From Dendrocalamus latiflorus (Eukaryota; Streptophyta; Magnoliopsida; Poales; Poaceae), in the NCBI GenBank assembly GCA_017311315.1, contig CM029654.1:23581879-23645878 (forward strand): DNA of 64,000 bases, in the 5' to 3' direction. Shown here piece after piece: positions 34,079 to 46,701 of this stretch. A program made the translations under genes and the position numbers. Under the pieces are notes generated by a model that saw only the letters and a list, made by a program, of their open reading frames with translations, did no database searches and had not been told where the DNA came from. How positions within the stretch are numbered: position 1 is the stretch's first letter; every line of letters begins with the position of its first letter.

Positions 34079-36918
34079 TATGTCATTTTACAATTACAAT
34101 ATGGAACATAGATACATTTATGAAAAACGCAAGCATAACCATAAATATAACTATTTCTTAGTTCCTTAGTCATTTTACAATTACAATGGAACATACATAC
34201 ATTTATGAAAACACAAGCATAACCAATATCATTTATTACACTTTGGCTATATCATTTTAAATAAAGCCCTTCACGATGATCGACACGCATATAGCTTGCT
34301 TCATCGCCTTGTTCTTCCTCGAGCCTGATGCCGTCTCCGAATGGAGGCAAATCATCAAATTGATTGTACTCCTCCTCATCCACAACATTCTCAACCCCGA
34401 CAATCCTTCTTTTTCCCTGAAGAACTACATGGCGCTTCTTATTTCCAGGGTCGGTTACATAAAATACTTGAACAACTTGCCTCGCGAGTACGAATGGTTC
34501 GTCTTTGTATCCTACAAATTCGAGGTCCACGGTAGTGACGCCGTACTTGTCAACCTTTACACCCCGTGGGAGTTGGACCCAACAGCACCGAAATAAAGGA
34601 ATTTTGAAAATTACGTAGTCAAGCTCCCAAATCTCCTCTACAACCCCGTAGTATGAGCTTGGGCCAGCGGTACTGCCGTGCGTATCATAGGCATCTATGC
34701 GGACACCTGAGTTCTGCACTGTGCTCTTTCTATCTGGATCTGTTGTATAAAATGTGTAGCCATTAATGTCGTATCCTTGCCATGTCACAATTGTAAATTT
34801 TGGCCCTTTTGCCAACCATTGTAGTGTTTCACTTGACGACCTCCTAGTCAATTACGCCTTGAACCATTCGTTGAACTGACGGTTGTGTTGTCTCGTGATC
34901 CAAACTTCTGACTGGCCTGCATTCTCTTGACGTAGCATGTCCTTGTGCTCTTCAATATATGGGGTCACTTCAGTCATGTGTTGTAAAACCATGAAATGGG
35001 CTTGAGCATACGTATTTTGATCCGGAGTTATTGCTTTCCTCCCGATAGTCCCGATACCCTCTAGCCTCCCCTCGTGACGAGATAGAGGTACACCTATCGG
35101 CTCTACCTGAGCCATGTAGCCGATGCAGAATTCAATGACTAATTCTGTTGTATAACCTTCGATGATGCTACCCTCCGGTCGAGATCGATTGCATACATAG
35201 GACTTCAGAATTCCCATGTACCTCTCGAAAGGGTACATATGACGTAGAAATACGGGGCCGCATATTTTTATCTCTTTCACAAGGTGGACAATGAGATGGA
35301 CCATGATATCAAAAAATGATGGAGGGAAATACATCTCTAGATGACATAGAGTTGTCACCACCTCGTTTTGCAGAGTATCTAGTCCATCCGGATCAATGAC
35401 CTTCTGAGCAATTGCGTTGAAGAAATAACATAGCCTTATGATTGTCACTCGAACCTTGTTTGGCAAAATACTTCTAATTGCAACAGGTAGCATTTGTGTC
35501 ATTAGCACATGACAGTCATGAGACTTCATGCCAATTAATTTTAAATGTTCCATGGAAACAAGTTTCTTCATGCTTGTGGAGTGACCGGATGGAACTTTCA
35601 CACCATGTAAGGACTGGCACAGTTCAGTTCTCTCGGACTTAGACAGAGTGTAGCATGCTGGGGGAAGGTACGTCCGGCCTTTATCGGTCTCTATCGGTGC
35701 TAACTCGGTCCTGATGTTCGTAGCGACCAAGTCACGCCTTGCGTTAACACCATCCTTTGTTTTATCAGGAATGTTCAATAAGAGACCAATCAAACTGTTA
35801 CATACATTCTTTTCTACGTGCATGACATCGATGCAATTGCGAACTTCTAAGTGCTCCCAATAAGGCAAGTCCCAAAATATTGACCACTTTTTCCATATGT
35901 TCTTCCTCAATTTACGTCCCTTTCCAAACACAACATTTATATCCTTGACCATATCATACACCTCTTTCCCGCTAAAAGGTCTTGGTACTGAGTCATCCTC
36001 TTTTTTTTCGTCAAATTGTTTCTTCATCTTGCGGTATGGGTGATACTTTGGAAGGAACCTACGGTGACGCATGTACACAGTTTTTCGCGAGTTGTTCAAC
36101 CACACACTCTCGGTATAATCTAAGCAGTGCGGACACGCTTTGGCTCCTTTTATACTCAACCCTGACAGGTTACCAAGGGCAGGAAAATCATTAATGGTGC
36201 AGAACAACATGGCGCGTAGAGTGAAGTTCTCTCGTTTGTCCGCATCCCATACATGTACCCCTTCATTCCACAGTATTGCAAGATCTTCCACCAATGGGGC
36301 TAGGAACACATCAATATCATTGCCAGGTTGCTTCGGCCCTTGGATAAGTAGTGACATCAAAATATATTTCCGCTTCATACACAGCCAAGGAGGAAGGTTG
36401 TACATGCACAGAGTCACGGGCCAGGTGCTATGTCGGCTGCTCATGTTACCAAAAGGATTCATACCATCTGTACTAAACCCAAACCTTATATTTCTCGGTT
36501 CCACACCGAAATCTACAAACATCCTATCGATGTTCCTCCACTGGGCAGAATCAGCAACATGTCTTATCATTCCGTCTTTCTTACGTTGCTCGCAGTGCCA
36601 ACGCATCAATCTTGCATCCTTGCGGTTTGCAAATAAACGCTTCAAACGGGGGATTACAGGAATATACCACATCACCTTAGCAGGAGGTCCTTGCTTCACC
36701 TCGATGCCCTTCCCATCATCAGAGTCATTTTTACGCTTGTATCGGGATGCTTTGCACACCGGACAAACATGTAAGCTAGCATACTCTTTACGGTACAGGA
36801 TACAATCATTCCGACATGCATGTATTCTTTCTACTTCCATTCCTAATGGACAAAGAATCTTCTTGGCTTGGTAGGTGGTTCTCGGCAACACATTTCCCGT
36901 TGGAAGCATGTCCACTAG

Positions 36919-39897
36919 TGTAACATCCTGATTTTCAGAGCCTTTTTGAAGCTTTTAAAATAAATTCACCATTTGGATTTTTCTGGAATTAATTAAAGCT
37001 TAATTGGAATTTTATCAATTAAAAGGGTTTAATGTGATTAATTTAAACATTAACATTTGCCAGAATTATTTTATTTGAGTTCCTTGAGCCTCAAGGAATT
37101 TTCTGGAATTTTATTGGATTTTTTCTGGATTTATTTGCTATTTTCTAGAGCTCAAAATGATTTATTTGAATTTCTGGAATTAGAAAACCCCCAAAATCCC
37201 TAAACCGGCCCGGTCCAACCCAGCCGCCGGCTCGGCCCAGCCAACCCAGCCCGAGCCGCTTCGGCCCAGCGCGCCCCGCCCCGTGCCACGTGGCACGCAT
37301 CCGCCCGCTCCCCGCGCCCGCCTTGACCCCTCCGATGTGCGCCACGCGTCGCCCATCCACCGAGCCGCTCGCGCCCGCACGCCATCTCGGCCGCGCCTTT
37401 GCCCGTGCCGCTGCCAGGTGGGGCCCACCTGTCAGGGCTATCGTTCCCGACCCGGACTCCGCCCGAGCGCGCCGTCTCCGCCGCGGACTCCGAGTCCAGC
37501 CCGAACCCGCGCCGCCGCCTTCCTTTCCGTCTCGGCGTCCGTATCCAGCCCGTCGCCGCCGTCCGTGTATAAAAGCGGTGCCCGCCCCCTCGGCTTCTAC
37601 ACCCCTCGAGCCGCCGCCTCCGCCGCCGCTCTTCGTCGGAGCCCTCGCCGCCGCTCGCCGCCATTGCCCGGCCATCGCCCGACGAAGCTCGCCGTCGCCG
37701 GACCCGCCACCGTTTTGCGCCGCCGTTGTTGCCGCCGGTGAGTCGTCGCCTCCGTCGCCGACTAGATCCGCCCGCCGCCGGTCAGACCCCGCCGGCCAGA
37801 CTCCGTCCGCCCCCCCCGCTCGGTCGGCGCCGTCGCACCCGCGCCTCGCCGCCTCGGCCGTGCCCCGCGCTTCCTCGGTCCCCGCGCCCGCGTGCGTCAC
37901 CGCTGACGCCAGCCGCTCGCCGCTTCGCCTTCCCTGCGGCTGGTCCGCCGTGAGCCGAGTCGCCACCGTGCGGGGCCCACCTGCCAGCCGTGCACCCGTG
38001 AACCGGCCACGTCAGCCGAGCCTCGTCACCCGCCCAGTCAGCAGCCACGCCAGCCCTAGGGCCGACGTGTCATGCCACGTCAGCCCTAGCCGCCACGCCA
38101 GCAAGCCGGCCGCCCTCGCACTGTTTCGTGTGCCGGGTTCACCGTAGACCCATTCCACCGAGCACCCGGTCCACAGCACAGTGCCTTTTCCAATTTCCCC
38201 GATTTTCTTTAGATCCAATTTTTCAAGAGCCCGTTCTCCCTCGTCCTAGCTCCGATTGACCCGATTCTTTTTCCTAAATTCATATAAAATTGAGCTCTAC
38301 CTTTTGGTTCAGGTTTGAAAGTTTTTAGAGTTCATTTGAATTTTATTTGATCTTGTTTTGTGTTTTCGTTCCGTTTTCTCTCTCGTTAGATCACGTTTTC
38401 GAAGGAGCCGAAGCAGGGTTTGAAGATCAAGATCCGTCAACTGAGCAAGGCCAAGGCAAGTCGTGTCCTTTGATCATGTTGAACCCAGTTTTCAAATCTA
38501 TTATGTATTACTTTGTTTTAAATTATCATGCATCGCTATTTTATTATCAACCCTTGTATTGGTAGTTAATGACCTAATTGATTATTTCCTCCTTGATAAT
38601 TTGAATACCATGATTCTATTGTCACCATAGGATGGAAAATTATTTAGTGATGCAATACTAGTTGTCACATGGGTTGTACGCTTATTTTGCTTAGCCATGC
38701 TTATTCTAGTACGTTGGGTTATCATCACATGTGTCAATTAATCTTGATTTAATGATATACTTGAACGTGGTGGTCAACCACAGTTATAAAATTTGAGTAC
38801 CAAGACATGGGTAGTGTCATTGGTGTTGGTTATACAAAATTGGTTTTCACTTGGGCGATTGATCGTGCAGTAAAGGGGGGTGCGAGAGGCACATGGGATG
38901 TGGATGTTTCGCCTGGGTAATTCTTAAGGACTTAACTTTGTGCGCCATTGATCTGAGTCTTACCGTGCAAACCACATGTCTAGTATGGGATAGACCTGGC
39001 ATAATAATTTGTGAAGTCTCCACTTTGGTTTTACTACCGATGTTGTTGTGGCGCAAGAGGGGGCAATTATCGACTAGGGGGTTACACTACTCGACGGCGA
39101 AACCTTAGCGAGTGGGATCAGGTGAAGATGGATCATTGTAAAAGCCTTGTTGTGATTTCCTTAGCGCGAGGCTAATCACATCGTGTGGGTACAGTTGTGC
39201 AACCTCTGCAGAGTGTAAAACTATTTGAATAGCCGTGTCCTCGGTCATGGACAATGCTCGGTGATTTCACACGAGGGGTAGAGTCTTTATGAAATCTGGT
39301 TGGGTTGAGCTGGGAAGTGAATGGTCAGTTCACTTGTGGTTATATTCAATTCCTTTGATTATTAATTTAACGTCCTTTGTTAAAGATGCTCTTCAATCTA
39401 TGTATGATATTTACTTCAAATTGTCGCTTTCTGCAAAACTAACCTTTCAGCCATCCATTGTTAAGCCTTGCATACTATATTGCATTCATTTGTTACAAAC
39501 GACTTGCTGAGTACTCTATGTACTCACGGCTTTATGCCCCTGTTGCTCAGTTGAGGAGGAGGAGTATCACCAGCAGGAGGTTCCAGAAGGAGAGTACTTC
39601 GACGACTTCGCAGATTAGGCTTCGTTCTCCACTCGATAGCCTGTGGGCGTGTCGATTGGCTGCTGCGCTTTCTTTTGGATTTCCGCTGCTAGTTTTTGTT
39701 AAGCCCTTCGGGCTAGTCTATTGTAAGCTTGACCATAAGGTCGTACTCTGATGATTATTAATAATATTTGAGTCTTTTCTTAGTAAATCGTGATATGTTC
39801 GATATTTCATCTTTGTTTATACTGTGTGCACTAGCGTGATCCTGGACTAGTGCAGAATACACAGGAGAGTCCGGATTTGCATATTCGGGTCTCGACA
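36919..39897 (+). repeat. gypsy LTR 1
   Basis: TGTAACATCC...CTCGACA, 2979 bp. TATAAAA at 37568, a very GC-rich block at 37190-38130, one GGGCCCACCTGTCAG box near 37420, and a second half that matches the solo LTR at 17067 (AACCTCTGCAGAGTGTAAAA near 39210). Confidence 0.92.
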
Positions 39898-39901
39898 GAG
39901 A

Positions 39902-39913
39902 TGGTATCAGAGC
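39902..39913 (+). promoter_or_regulatory. primer-binding site
   Basis: TGGTATCAGAGC, complementary to the 3' end of initiator Met-tRNA, five bases after LTR 1. The second copy is at 44760-44771. Confidence 0.85.
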
Positions 39914-40550
39914 TATATCGACTGTAGGACGGAGCCCTAGTTAGAATGGTCGAATTAGTCAAGAGTTCAAAATTTATTTTCTAAATCAAATGAACCAAAT
40001 GGTTATCTAGTAATTCTTTATTCTTACCTCATTCTTAGGATTCTTTCTCTTTGCCTCCTCTGAAATATTGTTTTCAAAATTCAATTTGACTTCTTATCCC
40101 TATAAAGTCTATAGATGTCTCGAGTGTCCCTCGATCAAAGTGAAAGTTGGCATGGAACTCTTCAAGCTGTGCTGTGAAGTTTGGATCAAGGGAGCACCCA
40201 ATATGTCAAGACAAGATTGGAGATTTCCGTTAAGATTAGGAGCCATTAGATTTGAACCTTGTTATAGTTTTAGTATCGTTTAGAACGTCTTGCTTCTTAT
40301 TTGCCGTTGGATGTGATGTGAGCTGCAGTTTTGCTTCTAGCATTATGATGCAGTCATGTCAAAAATCTTTTTGTGGAGTTTATTGCTTCTTTTGTTAGCC
40401 TTTTCGGCTAAGTGTTTGTTTAGTTTAGGTTTGCCATTAGAATATTTCCCTTAGACGAGTTTACCACTTACCTTTGCTTTTCCCTCTTACCTATTGAGCC
40501 CTGAAGAATCAGTTCTCAGCAAGTGGTCTTTCTTTCAGAGCAGAGCAAAA

Positions 40551-41732
40551 ATGGTTGATACTCGGAGCACAGCAAGACGCGGTCAGATGAACCAAGACCC
40601 AGAGGACAGTAATGCAAACCAGCCAACTCAGGGACTGCAAGCAACTCCAATGGGTCTGGATCCAACCTTGAGTCAGTTCATGGTAGCACAAACTCAACTC
40701 ATGAATACGATGATGCAGAATTTAACCAATATGATGAATCAACAGCATCAGGCAGCCTTTGCACCTCAGACAAATCGTCCGTCATCCAGATTTGCAGAGT
40801 TCATGAGGACTAGACCGCCAACTTATTCCAATTCATCTGAGCCTTTGGAAGCAGATGATTGGATTCGTTCAGTGGAAAAGAAGCTAAACCTTGCTCAATG
40901 CACCAATCGCGAGAAAGTGTTGTACGCTACCCACCAGCTAGAGGGAGCCGCCGCAGAATGGTGGGAGAACTACTGTGCCGCTCATGAGGATCAAGACAAC
41001 ATCACTTGGGCTGAGTTCACAGTAGCTTTTCGACACGCTCATATCTTGGATGGAGTGATCGAGATGAAGAAGGAGGAATTTCGTGAGCTACAGCAAGGGA
41101 GTATGTCAGTAAGTGAATATCTCAACAAGTTCACCCAACTAGCTCGCTATGCACCGGAGGACGTCGCCACGGATGATGCCCGTCAAAAGAGGTTCAAGAG
41201 GGGATTGAACCCGGGATTGAAAGTTCAAGTAGTGGGAAACGACTATGCCAGCTTCCAAGACATGGTGGATAAGGCGATGCTCATTGAGGAAAGCCGTCAC
41301 GAACTAGAGGAGTCCCGCAAAAGAAGGGTGATGCAACAAGGATCTCAGATGCCTCAGGCTCAGAGGGCTCGTCTCAGCACATATCAGCCAGCCCGTGTCC
41401 CTCAGCAGTCTGGATTCAGAACCCCCGCACCAGCCCCTCGCCAGCTCTTGTCTGGGCCTCAGCCAATTAATCAGCAACGGGAGAATGTCAACCCTACAAC
41501 ATCAGTCACTTGCTACAAGTGCCATGAGCCAGGTCATTTTGCTCGCACGAGCCCACAGAAGCGTCAAGGAATCACGCCAATTCCGTTCAACCTTGATAGT
41601 ACCCCTGCCAAAACTCCAGGAGCAAGCCGTGGAACATCGTCAAGTCAAGGAAGCCAGATACCTCATAGCGTTACAAGGGGAAGCCTCAACCACGTCGTCT
41701 CCAATGACGCACCCGGTAACCTATTCTTTTAG
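40551..41732 (+). CDS. gag: gypsy gag protein, pol deleted
   Basis: A 393-codon frame starting MVDTRSTARRGQMNQDPED. An earlier in-frame ATG (40494) is less likely because the homologous start is MVDTRS. It holds the retrotransposon gag domain (ADDWIRSVEKKLNLAQC, EWWENYCA, EYLNKFTQLARYAPED, about residues 90-260) and a zinc knuckle CYKCHEPGHFARTSP whose last Cys is Ser. The last residues and the +1 frame (SQPESRGRDSV just before the LTR) resemble the end of a gypsy polyprotein, so protease, RT, RNase H and integrase were removed by an internal deletion. Gag-only elements move with help from intact relatives. Confidence 0.85.
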   Translation: MVDTRSTARRGQMNQDPEDSNANQPTQGLQATPMGLDPTLSQFMVAQTQLMNTMMQNLTNMMNQQHQAAFAPQTNRPSSRFAEFMRTRPPTYSNSSEPLEADDWIRSVEKKLNLAQCTNREKVLYATHQLEGAAAEWWENYCAAHEDQDNITWAEFTVAFRHAHILDGVIEMKKEEFRELQQGSMSVSEYLNKFTQLARYAPEDVATDDARQKRFKRGLNPGLKVQVVGNDYASFQDMVDKAMLIEESRHELEESRKRRVMQQGSQMPQAQRARLSTYQPARVPQQSGFRTPAPAPRQLLSGPQPINQQRENVNPTTSVTCYKCHEPGHFARTSPQKRQGITPIPFNLDSTPAKTPGASRGTSSSQGSQIPHSVTRGSLNHVVSNDAPGNLFF

Positions 41733-41762
41733 TCAGCCTGAATCTCGGGGTCGAGATTCCGT

Positions 41763-41777
41763 TTAAGGGGGGAGGTT
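41763..41777 (+). promoter_or_regulatory. polypurine tract
   Basis: AAGGGGGGAGGTT immediately before LTR 2, the plus-strand priming site. It confirms the + orientation. Confidence 0.8.
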
Positions 41778-44755
41778 TGTAACATCCTGATTTTCAGAGC
41801 CTTTTTGAAGCTTTTAAAATAAATTCACCATTTGGATTTTTCTGGAATTAATTAAAGCTTAATTGGAATTTTATCAATTAAAAGGGTTTAATGTGATTAA
41901 TTTAAACATTAACATTTGCCAGAATTATTTTATTTGAGTTCCTTGAGCCTCAAGGAATTTTCTGAAATTTTATTGGATTTTTTCTGGATTTATTTGCTAT
42001 TTTCTAGAGCTCAAAATGATTTATTTGAATTTCTGGAATTAGAAAACCCCCAAAATCCCTAAACCGGCCCGGTCCAACCCAGCCGCCAGCTCGGCCCAGC
42101 CAACCCAGCCCGAGCTGCTTCGGCCCAGCGCGCCCCGCCCCGTGCCACGTGGCACGCATCCGCCCGCTCCCCGCGCCCGCCTTGACCCCTCCGATGTGCG
42201 CCACGCGTCGCCCATCCACCGAGCCGCTCGCGCCCGCACGCCATCTCGGCCGCGCCTTTGCCCGTGCCGCTGACAGGTGGGGCCCACCTGTCAGGGCTAT
42301 CGTTCCCGACCCGGACTCCGCCCGAGCGCGCCGTCTCCGCCGCGGACTCCGAGTCCAGCCCGAACCCGCGCCGCCGCCTTCCTTTCCGTCTCGGCGTCCG
42401 TATCCAGCCCGTCGCCGCCGTCCGTGTATAAAAGCGGTGCCCGCCCCCTCGGCTTCTACACCCCTCGAGCCGCCGCCTCCGCCGCCGCTCTTCGTCGGAG
42501 CCCTCGCCGCCGCTCGCCGCCATTGCCCGGCCATCGCCCGACGAAGCTCGCCGTCGCCGGACCCGCCACCGTTTTGCGCCGCCGTTGTTGCCGCCGGTGA
42601 GTCGTCGCCTCCGTCGCCGACTAGATCCGCCCGCCGCCGGTCAGACCCCGCCGGCCAGACTCCGTCCGCCCCCCCCGCTCGGTCGCCGCCGTCGCACCCG
42701 CGCCTCGCCGCCTCGGCCGTGCCCCGCGCTTCCTCGGTCCCCGCGCCCGCGTGCGTCACCGCTGACGCCAGCCGCCCGCCGCTTCGCCTTCCCTGCAGCT
42801 GGTCCGCCGTGAGCCGAGTCGCCGCCGTGCGGGGCCCACCTGCCAGCCGTGCACCCGTGAACCGGCCACGTCAGCCGAGCCTCGTCACCCGCCCAGTCAG
42901 CAGCCACGCCAGCCCTAGGGCCGACGTGTCATGCCACGTCAGCCCTAGCCGCCACGCCAGCAAGCCGGCCGCCCTCGCACTGTTTCGTGTGCCGGGTTCA
43001 CCGTAGACCCATTCCACCGAGCACCCGGTCCACAGCACAGTGCCTTTTCCAATTTCCCCGATTTTCTTTAGATCCAATTTTTCAAGAGCCCGTTCTCCCT
43101 CGTCCTAGCTCCGATTGACCCGATTCTTTTTCCTAAATTCATCTAAAATTGAGCTCTACCTTTTGGTTCAGGTTTGAAAGTTTTTAGAGTTCATTTGAAT
43201 TTTATTTGATCTTGTTTTGTGTTTTCGTTCCATTTTCTCTCTCGTTAGATCACGTTTTCGAAGGAGCCGAAGCAGGGTTTGAAGATCAAGATCCGTCAAC
43301 TGAGCAAGGCCAAGGCAAGTCGTGTCCTTTGATCATGTTGAACCCAGTTTTCAAATCTATTATGTATTACTTTGTTTTAAATTATCATGCATCGCTATTT
43401 TATTATCAACCCTTGTATTGGTAGTTAATGACCTAATTGATTATTTCCTCCTTGATAATTTGAATACCATGATTCTATTGTCACCATAGGATGGGAAATT
43501 ATTTAGTGATGCAATACTAGTTGTCACATGGGTGGTACGCTTATTTTGCTTAGCCATGCTTATTCTAGTACGTTGGGTTATCATCACATGTGTCAATTAA
43601 TCTTGATTTAATGATATACTTGAACGTGGTGGTCAACCACAGTTATAAAATTTGAGTATCAAGACATGGGTAGTGTCATTGGTGTTGGTTATACAAAATT
43701 GGTTTTCACTTGGGCGATTGATCGTGCAGTAAAGGGGGTGCGAGAGGCACATGGGATGTGGATGTTTCGCCTGGGTAATTCTTAAGGACTTAACTTTGTG
43801 CGCCATTGATCTGAGTCTTACCGTGCAAACCACATGTCTAGTATGGGATAGACCTGGCATAATAATTTGTGAAGTCTCCACTTTGGTTTTACTACCGATG
43901 TTGTTGTGGCGCAAGAGGGGGCAATTATCGACTAGGGGGTTACCCTACTCGACGGCGAAACCTTAGCGAGTGGGATCAGGTGGAGATGGATCATTGTAAA
44001 AGCCTTGTTGTGATTTCCTTAGCGCGAGGCTAATCACATCGTGTGGGTACAGTTGTGCAACCTCTGCAGAGTGTAAAACTATTCGAATAGCCATGTCCTC
44101 GGTCATGGACAATGCTCGGTGATTTCACACGAGGGGTAGAGTCTTTATGAAATCTGGTTGGGTTGAGCTGGGAAGTGAATGGTCAGTTCACTTGTGGTTA
44201 TATTCAATTCCTTTGATTATTAATTTAACGTCCTTTGTTAAAGATGCTCTTCAATCTATGTATGATATTTACTTCAAATTGTCGCTTTCTGCAAAACTAA
44301 CCTTTCAGCCATCCATTGTTAAGCCTTGCATACTATATTGCATTCATTTGTTACAAACGACTTGCTGAGTACTCTATGTACTCACGGCTTTATGCCCCTG
44401 TTGCTCAGTTGAGGAGGAGGAGTATCACCAGCAGGAGGTTCCAGAAGGAGAGTACTTCGACGACTTCGCAGATTAGGCTTCGTTCTCCACTCGATAGCCT
44501 GTGGGCGTGTCGATTGGCTGCTGCGCTTTCTTTTGGATTTCCGCTGCTAGTTTTTGTTAAGCCCTTCGGGCTAGTCTATTGTAAGCTTGACCATAAGGTC
44601 GTACTCTGATGATTATTAATAATATTTGAGTCTTTTCTTAGTAAATCGTGATATGTTCGATATTTCAACTTTGTTTATACTGTGTGCACTAGCGTGATCC
44701 TGGACTAGTGCAGAATACACAGGAGAGTCCGGATTTGCATATTTGGGTCTCGACA
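41778..44755 (+). repeat. gypsy LTR 2
   Basis: 2978 bp, same ends as LTR 1 and collinear throughout, with scattered substitutions and one G-run length change near 43735. TATAAAA at 42427. Confidence 0.92.
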
Positions 44756-45480
44756 GAGATGGTATCAGAGCTATATCGACTGTAGGACGGAGCCCTAGTT
44801 AGAATGGTCGAATTAGTCAAGAGTTCAAAATTTATTTTCTAAATCAAATGAACCAAATGGTTATCTAGTAATTCTTTATTCTTACCTCATTCTTAGGATT
44901 CTTTCTCTTTGCCTCCTCTGAAATATTGTTTTCAAAATTCAATTTGACTTCTTATCCCTATAAAGTCTATAGATGTCTCGAGTGTCCCTCGATCAAAGTG
45001 AAAGTTGGCATGGAACTCTTCAAGCTGTGCTGTGAAGTTTGGATCAAGGGAGCACCCAATATGTCAAGACAAGATTGGAGATTTCCGTGAAGATTAGGAG
45101 CCATTAGATTTGAACCTTGTTATAGTTTTAGTATCGTTTAGAACGTCTTGCTTCTTATTTGCCGTTGGATGTGATGTGAGCTGCAGTTTTGCTTCTAGCA
45201 TTATGATGCAGTCATGTCAAAAATCTTTTTGTGGAGTTTATTGCTTCTTTTGTTAGCCTTTTCGGCTAAGTGTTTGTTTAGTTTAGGTTTGCCATTAGAA
45301 TATTTCCCTTAGACGAGTTTACCACTTACCTTTGCTTTTCCCTCTTACCTATTGAGCCCTAAAGAATCAGTTCTCAGCAAGTGGTCTTTCTTTCAGAGCA
45401 GAGCAAAAATGGTTGATACTCGGAGCACAGCAAGACGCGGTCAGATGAACCAAGACCCAGAGGACAGTAATGCAAACCAG
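44756..45480 (+). pseudogene. partial second internal region, gag truncated after about 24 codons
   Basis: Copies 39898-40621 with a few substitutions (for example CCGTGAAG for CCGTTAAG), includes the gag start MVDTRSTARRGQMNQ at 45409, and ends after AGTAATGCAAACCAG. The next base is CACTA TNP2 sequence on the other strand. Confidence 0.88.
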
Positions 45481-46309
45481 CTTGTGAAACTCTTGTCGGA
45501 CCAACCATTGCTTGCCTTCAATTTTAGCAGTTCTAGAACTGATGATAACCTCGTATATTGCGGCTTGCAGCCCGGGAACAAAGGTTTCTCCGAGTCCTCC
45601 ATCAAGCCCTCGAATTTACCAAACTCTCTCTCACTATAGTTCCCTTCTGCATCACGTAACATCTGATCCAGATTGTCATCCTGCGACCTATCCTCATGAT
45701 CGAAAGAACAGTCCACAACTGGCATATCGTTGTCTCCCTCAACTATGTCATAACTACCTTCTTGTGTACTCTTCTCTTCACCGTGACTGGTCCAACATTT
45801 GTACCCTTTTCTGAAACCCCTTCGAATCAAGTGAGCTTCAATCTGCGCTGAGTTGCTAAACATCTTGAGATTATCACAATCAATACATGGGCAATACAAA
45901 TATTTCATCCCCTTCTTCAACATATCCAGCTCGGCCGCCCTTCTAAAAGCAGACACGCCAGTAATGTACTCTTCACTCACACGGTTCTCAATATACATCC
46001 AGCTTCGGTCCATCTACGCTACACAAGTGACAAATGGGTGTCAAAAATGATTATTACCCCTACTACTAACCTCTGATCAGATCACTAAGAATGTTAAGTA
46101 ATTGAGTACTAATCTCTGATCAGATCACTAAGAATGTTAAGTAATTGAGTATACTAACCTCTGATCAGATCACTAAGAAGACGGTGATATTTTTTTCACC
46201 CCCAACTCCCTAAAGCCAGCCGCCTTGCTCCACCGATGCAGCGCAATGAAGACAGATCGGTGTCGACATCCTTCAAGCAAGTACGCCAAGTAATTAATAC
46301 TACGCAGAA

Positions 46310-46692
46310 TATCACAGATGGTTCCAACCACAAACGGTCTATGAAAATGATATATCACAGATGGTTCATATTAATAACCGTTTGTGAATTATCACCGACG
46401 GTTATTAATATTAACCGTTTGTGATACAAACAATATTACAGACGGTTCAAATTAATAACCGTCTGTGATACAAACAATATCACAGACGGTTCGAATATAT
46501 AACCGTCTGTGATAGTCTAACAGTATCACAGACGGTTCTTAACACGAACCGTCTGTGATGTCCATAATGTCACAGACGGTTCGCACTACCAACCGTCTGT
46601 GATTTATGCGTATCATAGACGGTTCGTATATAGAACCGTCTGTGATAGTCCTTCACAGATGGTTTACATTACAAATCGTCTGTGATAGTTCA
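46310..46692. repeat. subterminal-type repeat cluster, right arm, innermost
   Basis: A dense run of ATCACAGACGGTT and AACCGTCTGTGAT pairs upstream of the TNP2 start (46013), so it also occupies the TNP2 promoter region. Confidence 0.88.
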
Positions 46693-46701
46693 CTCTGTAT
46701 G

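Larger units (their letters stand above)
36919..45480 (+). mobile_element. non-autonomous Ty3/gypsy element: LTR-internal-LTR-partial internal
   Basis: LTRs 36919-39897 and 41778-44755 differ at about 20 positions by eye. Each is followed by the same sequence starting GAGATGGTATCAGAGC (primer-binding site). The first internal region is complete (39898-41777) and encodes only gag, ending in a purine tract. The second copies it for 725 bases and stops inside gag at 45480, directly against CACTA DNA. No third LTR and no matching target duplication exist (ACTAG precedes 36919; CTTGT follows 45480). This suggests unequal recombination, then a deletion. Pol is absent, so it is non-autonomous. Confidence 0.9.
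34252..46013 (-). pseudogene. CACTA TNP2-type transposase, broken by a gypsy insertion and a stop
   Basis: Transposase that recognises the ends and cuts out CACTA elements. The 5' part is 46013-45481: MDRSWMYIENRVSEEY (Transpos_assoc, with CPCIDCDN), then LELLKLKASNGWSDKSFTS. After the gypsy element it resumes at 36918 with LVDMLPTGNVLPRTTYQAKK, Cys motif HVCPVCKASRYK, Transposase_21 core (FGFSTDGMNPFG, YNLPPWLCMKRKYILMSLLI, GAKACPHC), DUF4218-like end (MEHLKLIGMKSHDCHVLMTQ, MYPFERYMGILKSYV) and NRQFNEWFKA. An in-frame TAA at 34852-34854 then separates a DUF4216-like tail (QGYDINGYTFYT to GLYLK, 34851-34252). Compared with the family, a few residues are missing at the 45480/36919 junction. 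No functional protein is expected. Confidence 0.88.

Noticed and set aside
35982..36874. 244-codon + strand frame
   Set aside because: Antisense of the TNP2 transposase core, which is strongly supported on the minus strand.
37290..38147. 285-codon frame and a 273-codon minus frame in a GC-rich block, repeated at 42149-43006
   Set aside because: They lie in the two LTR copies, are rich in Pro/Arg/Ala/Ser with no domain, and arise from GC-rich composition.
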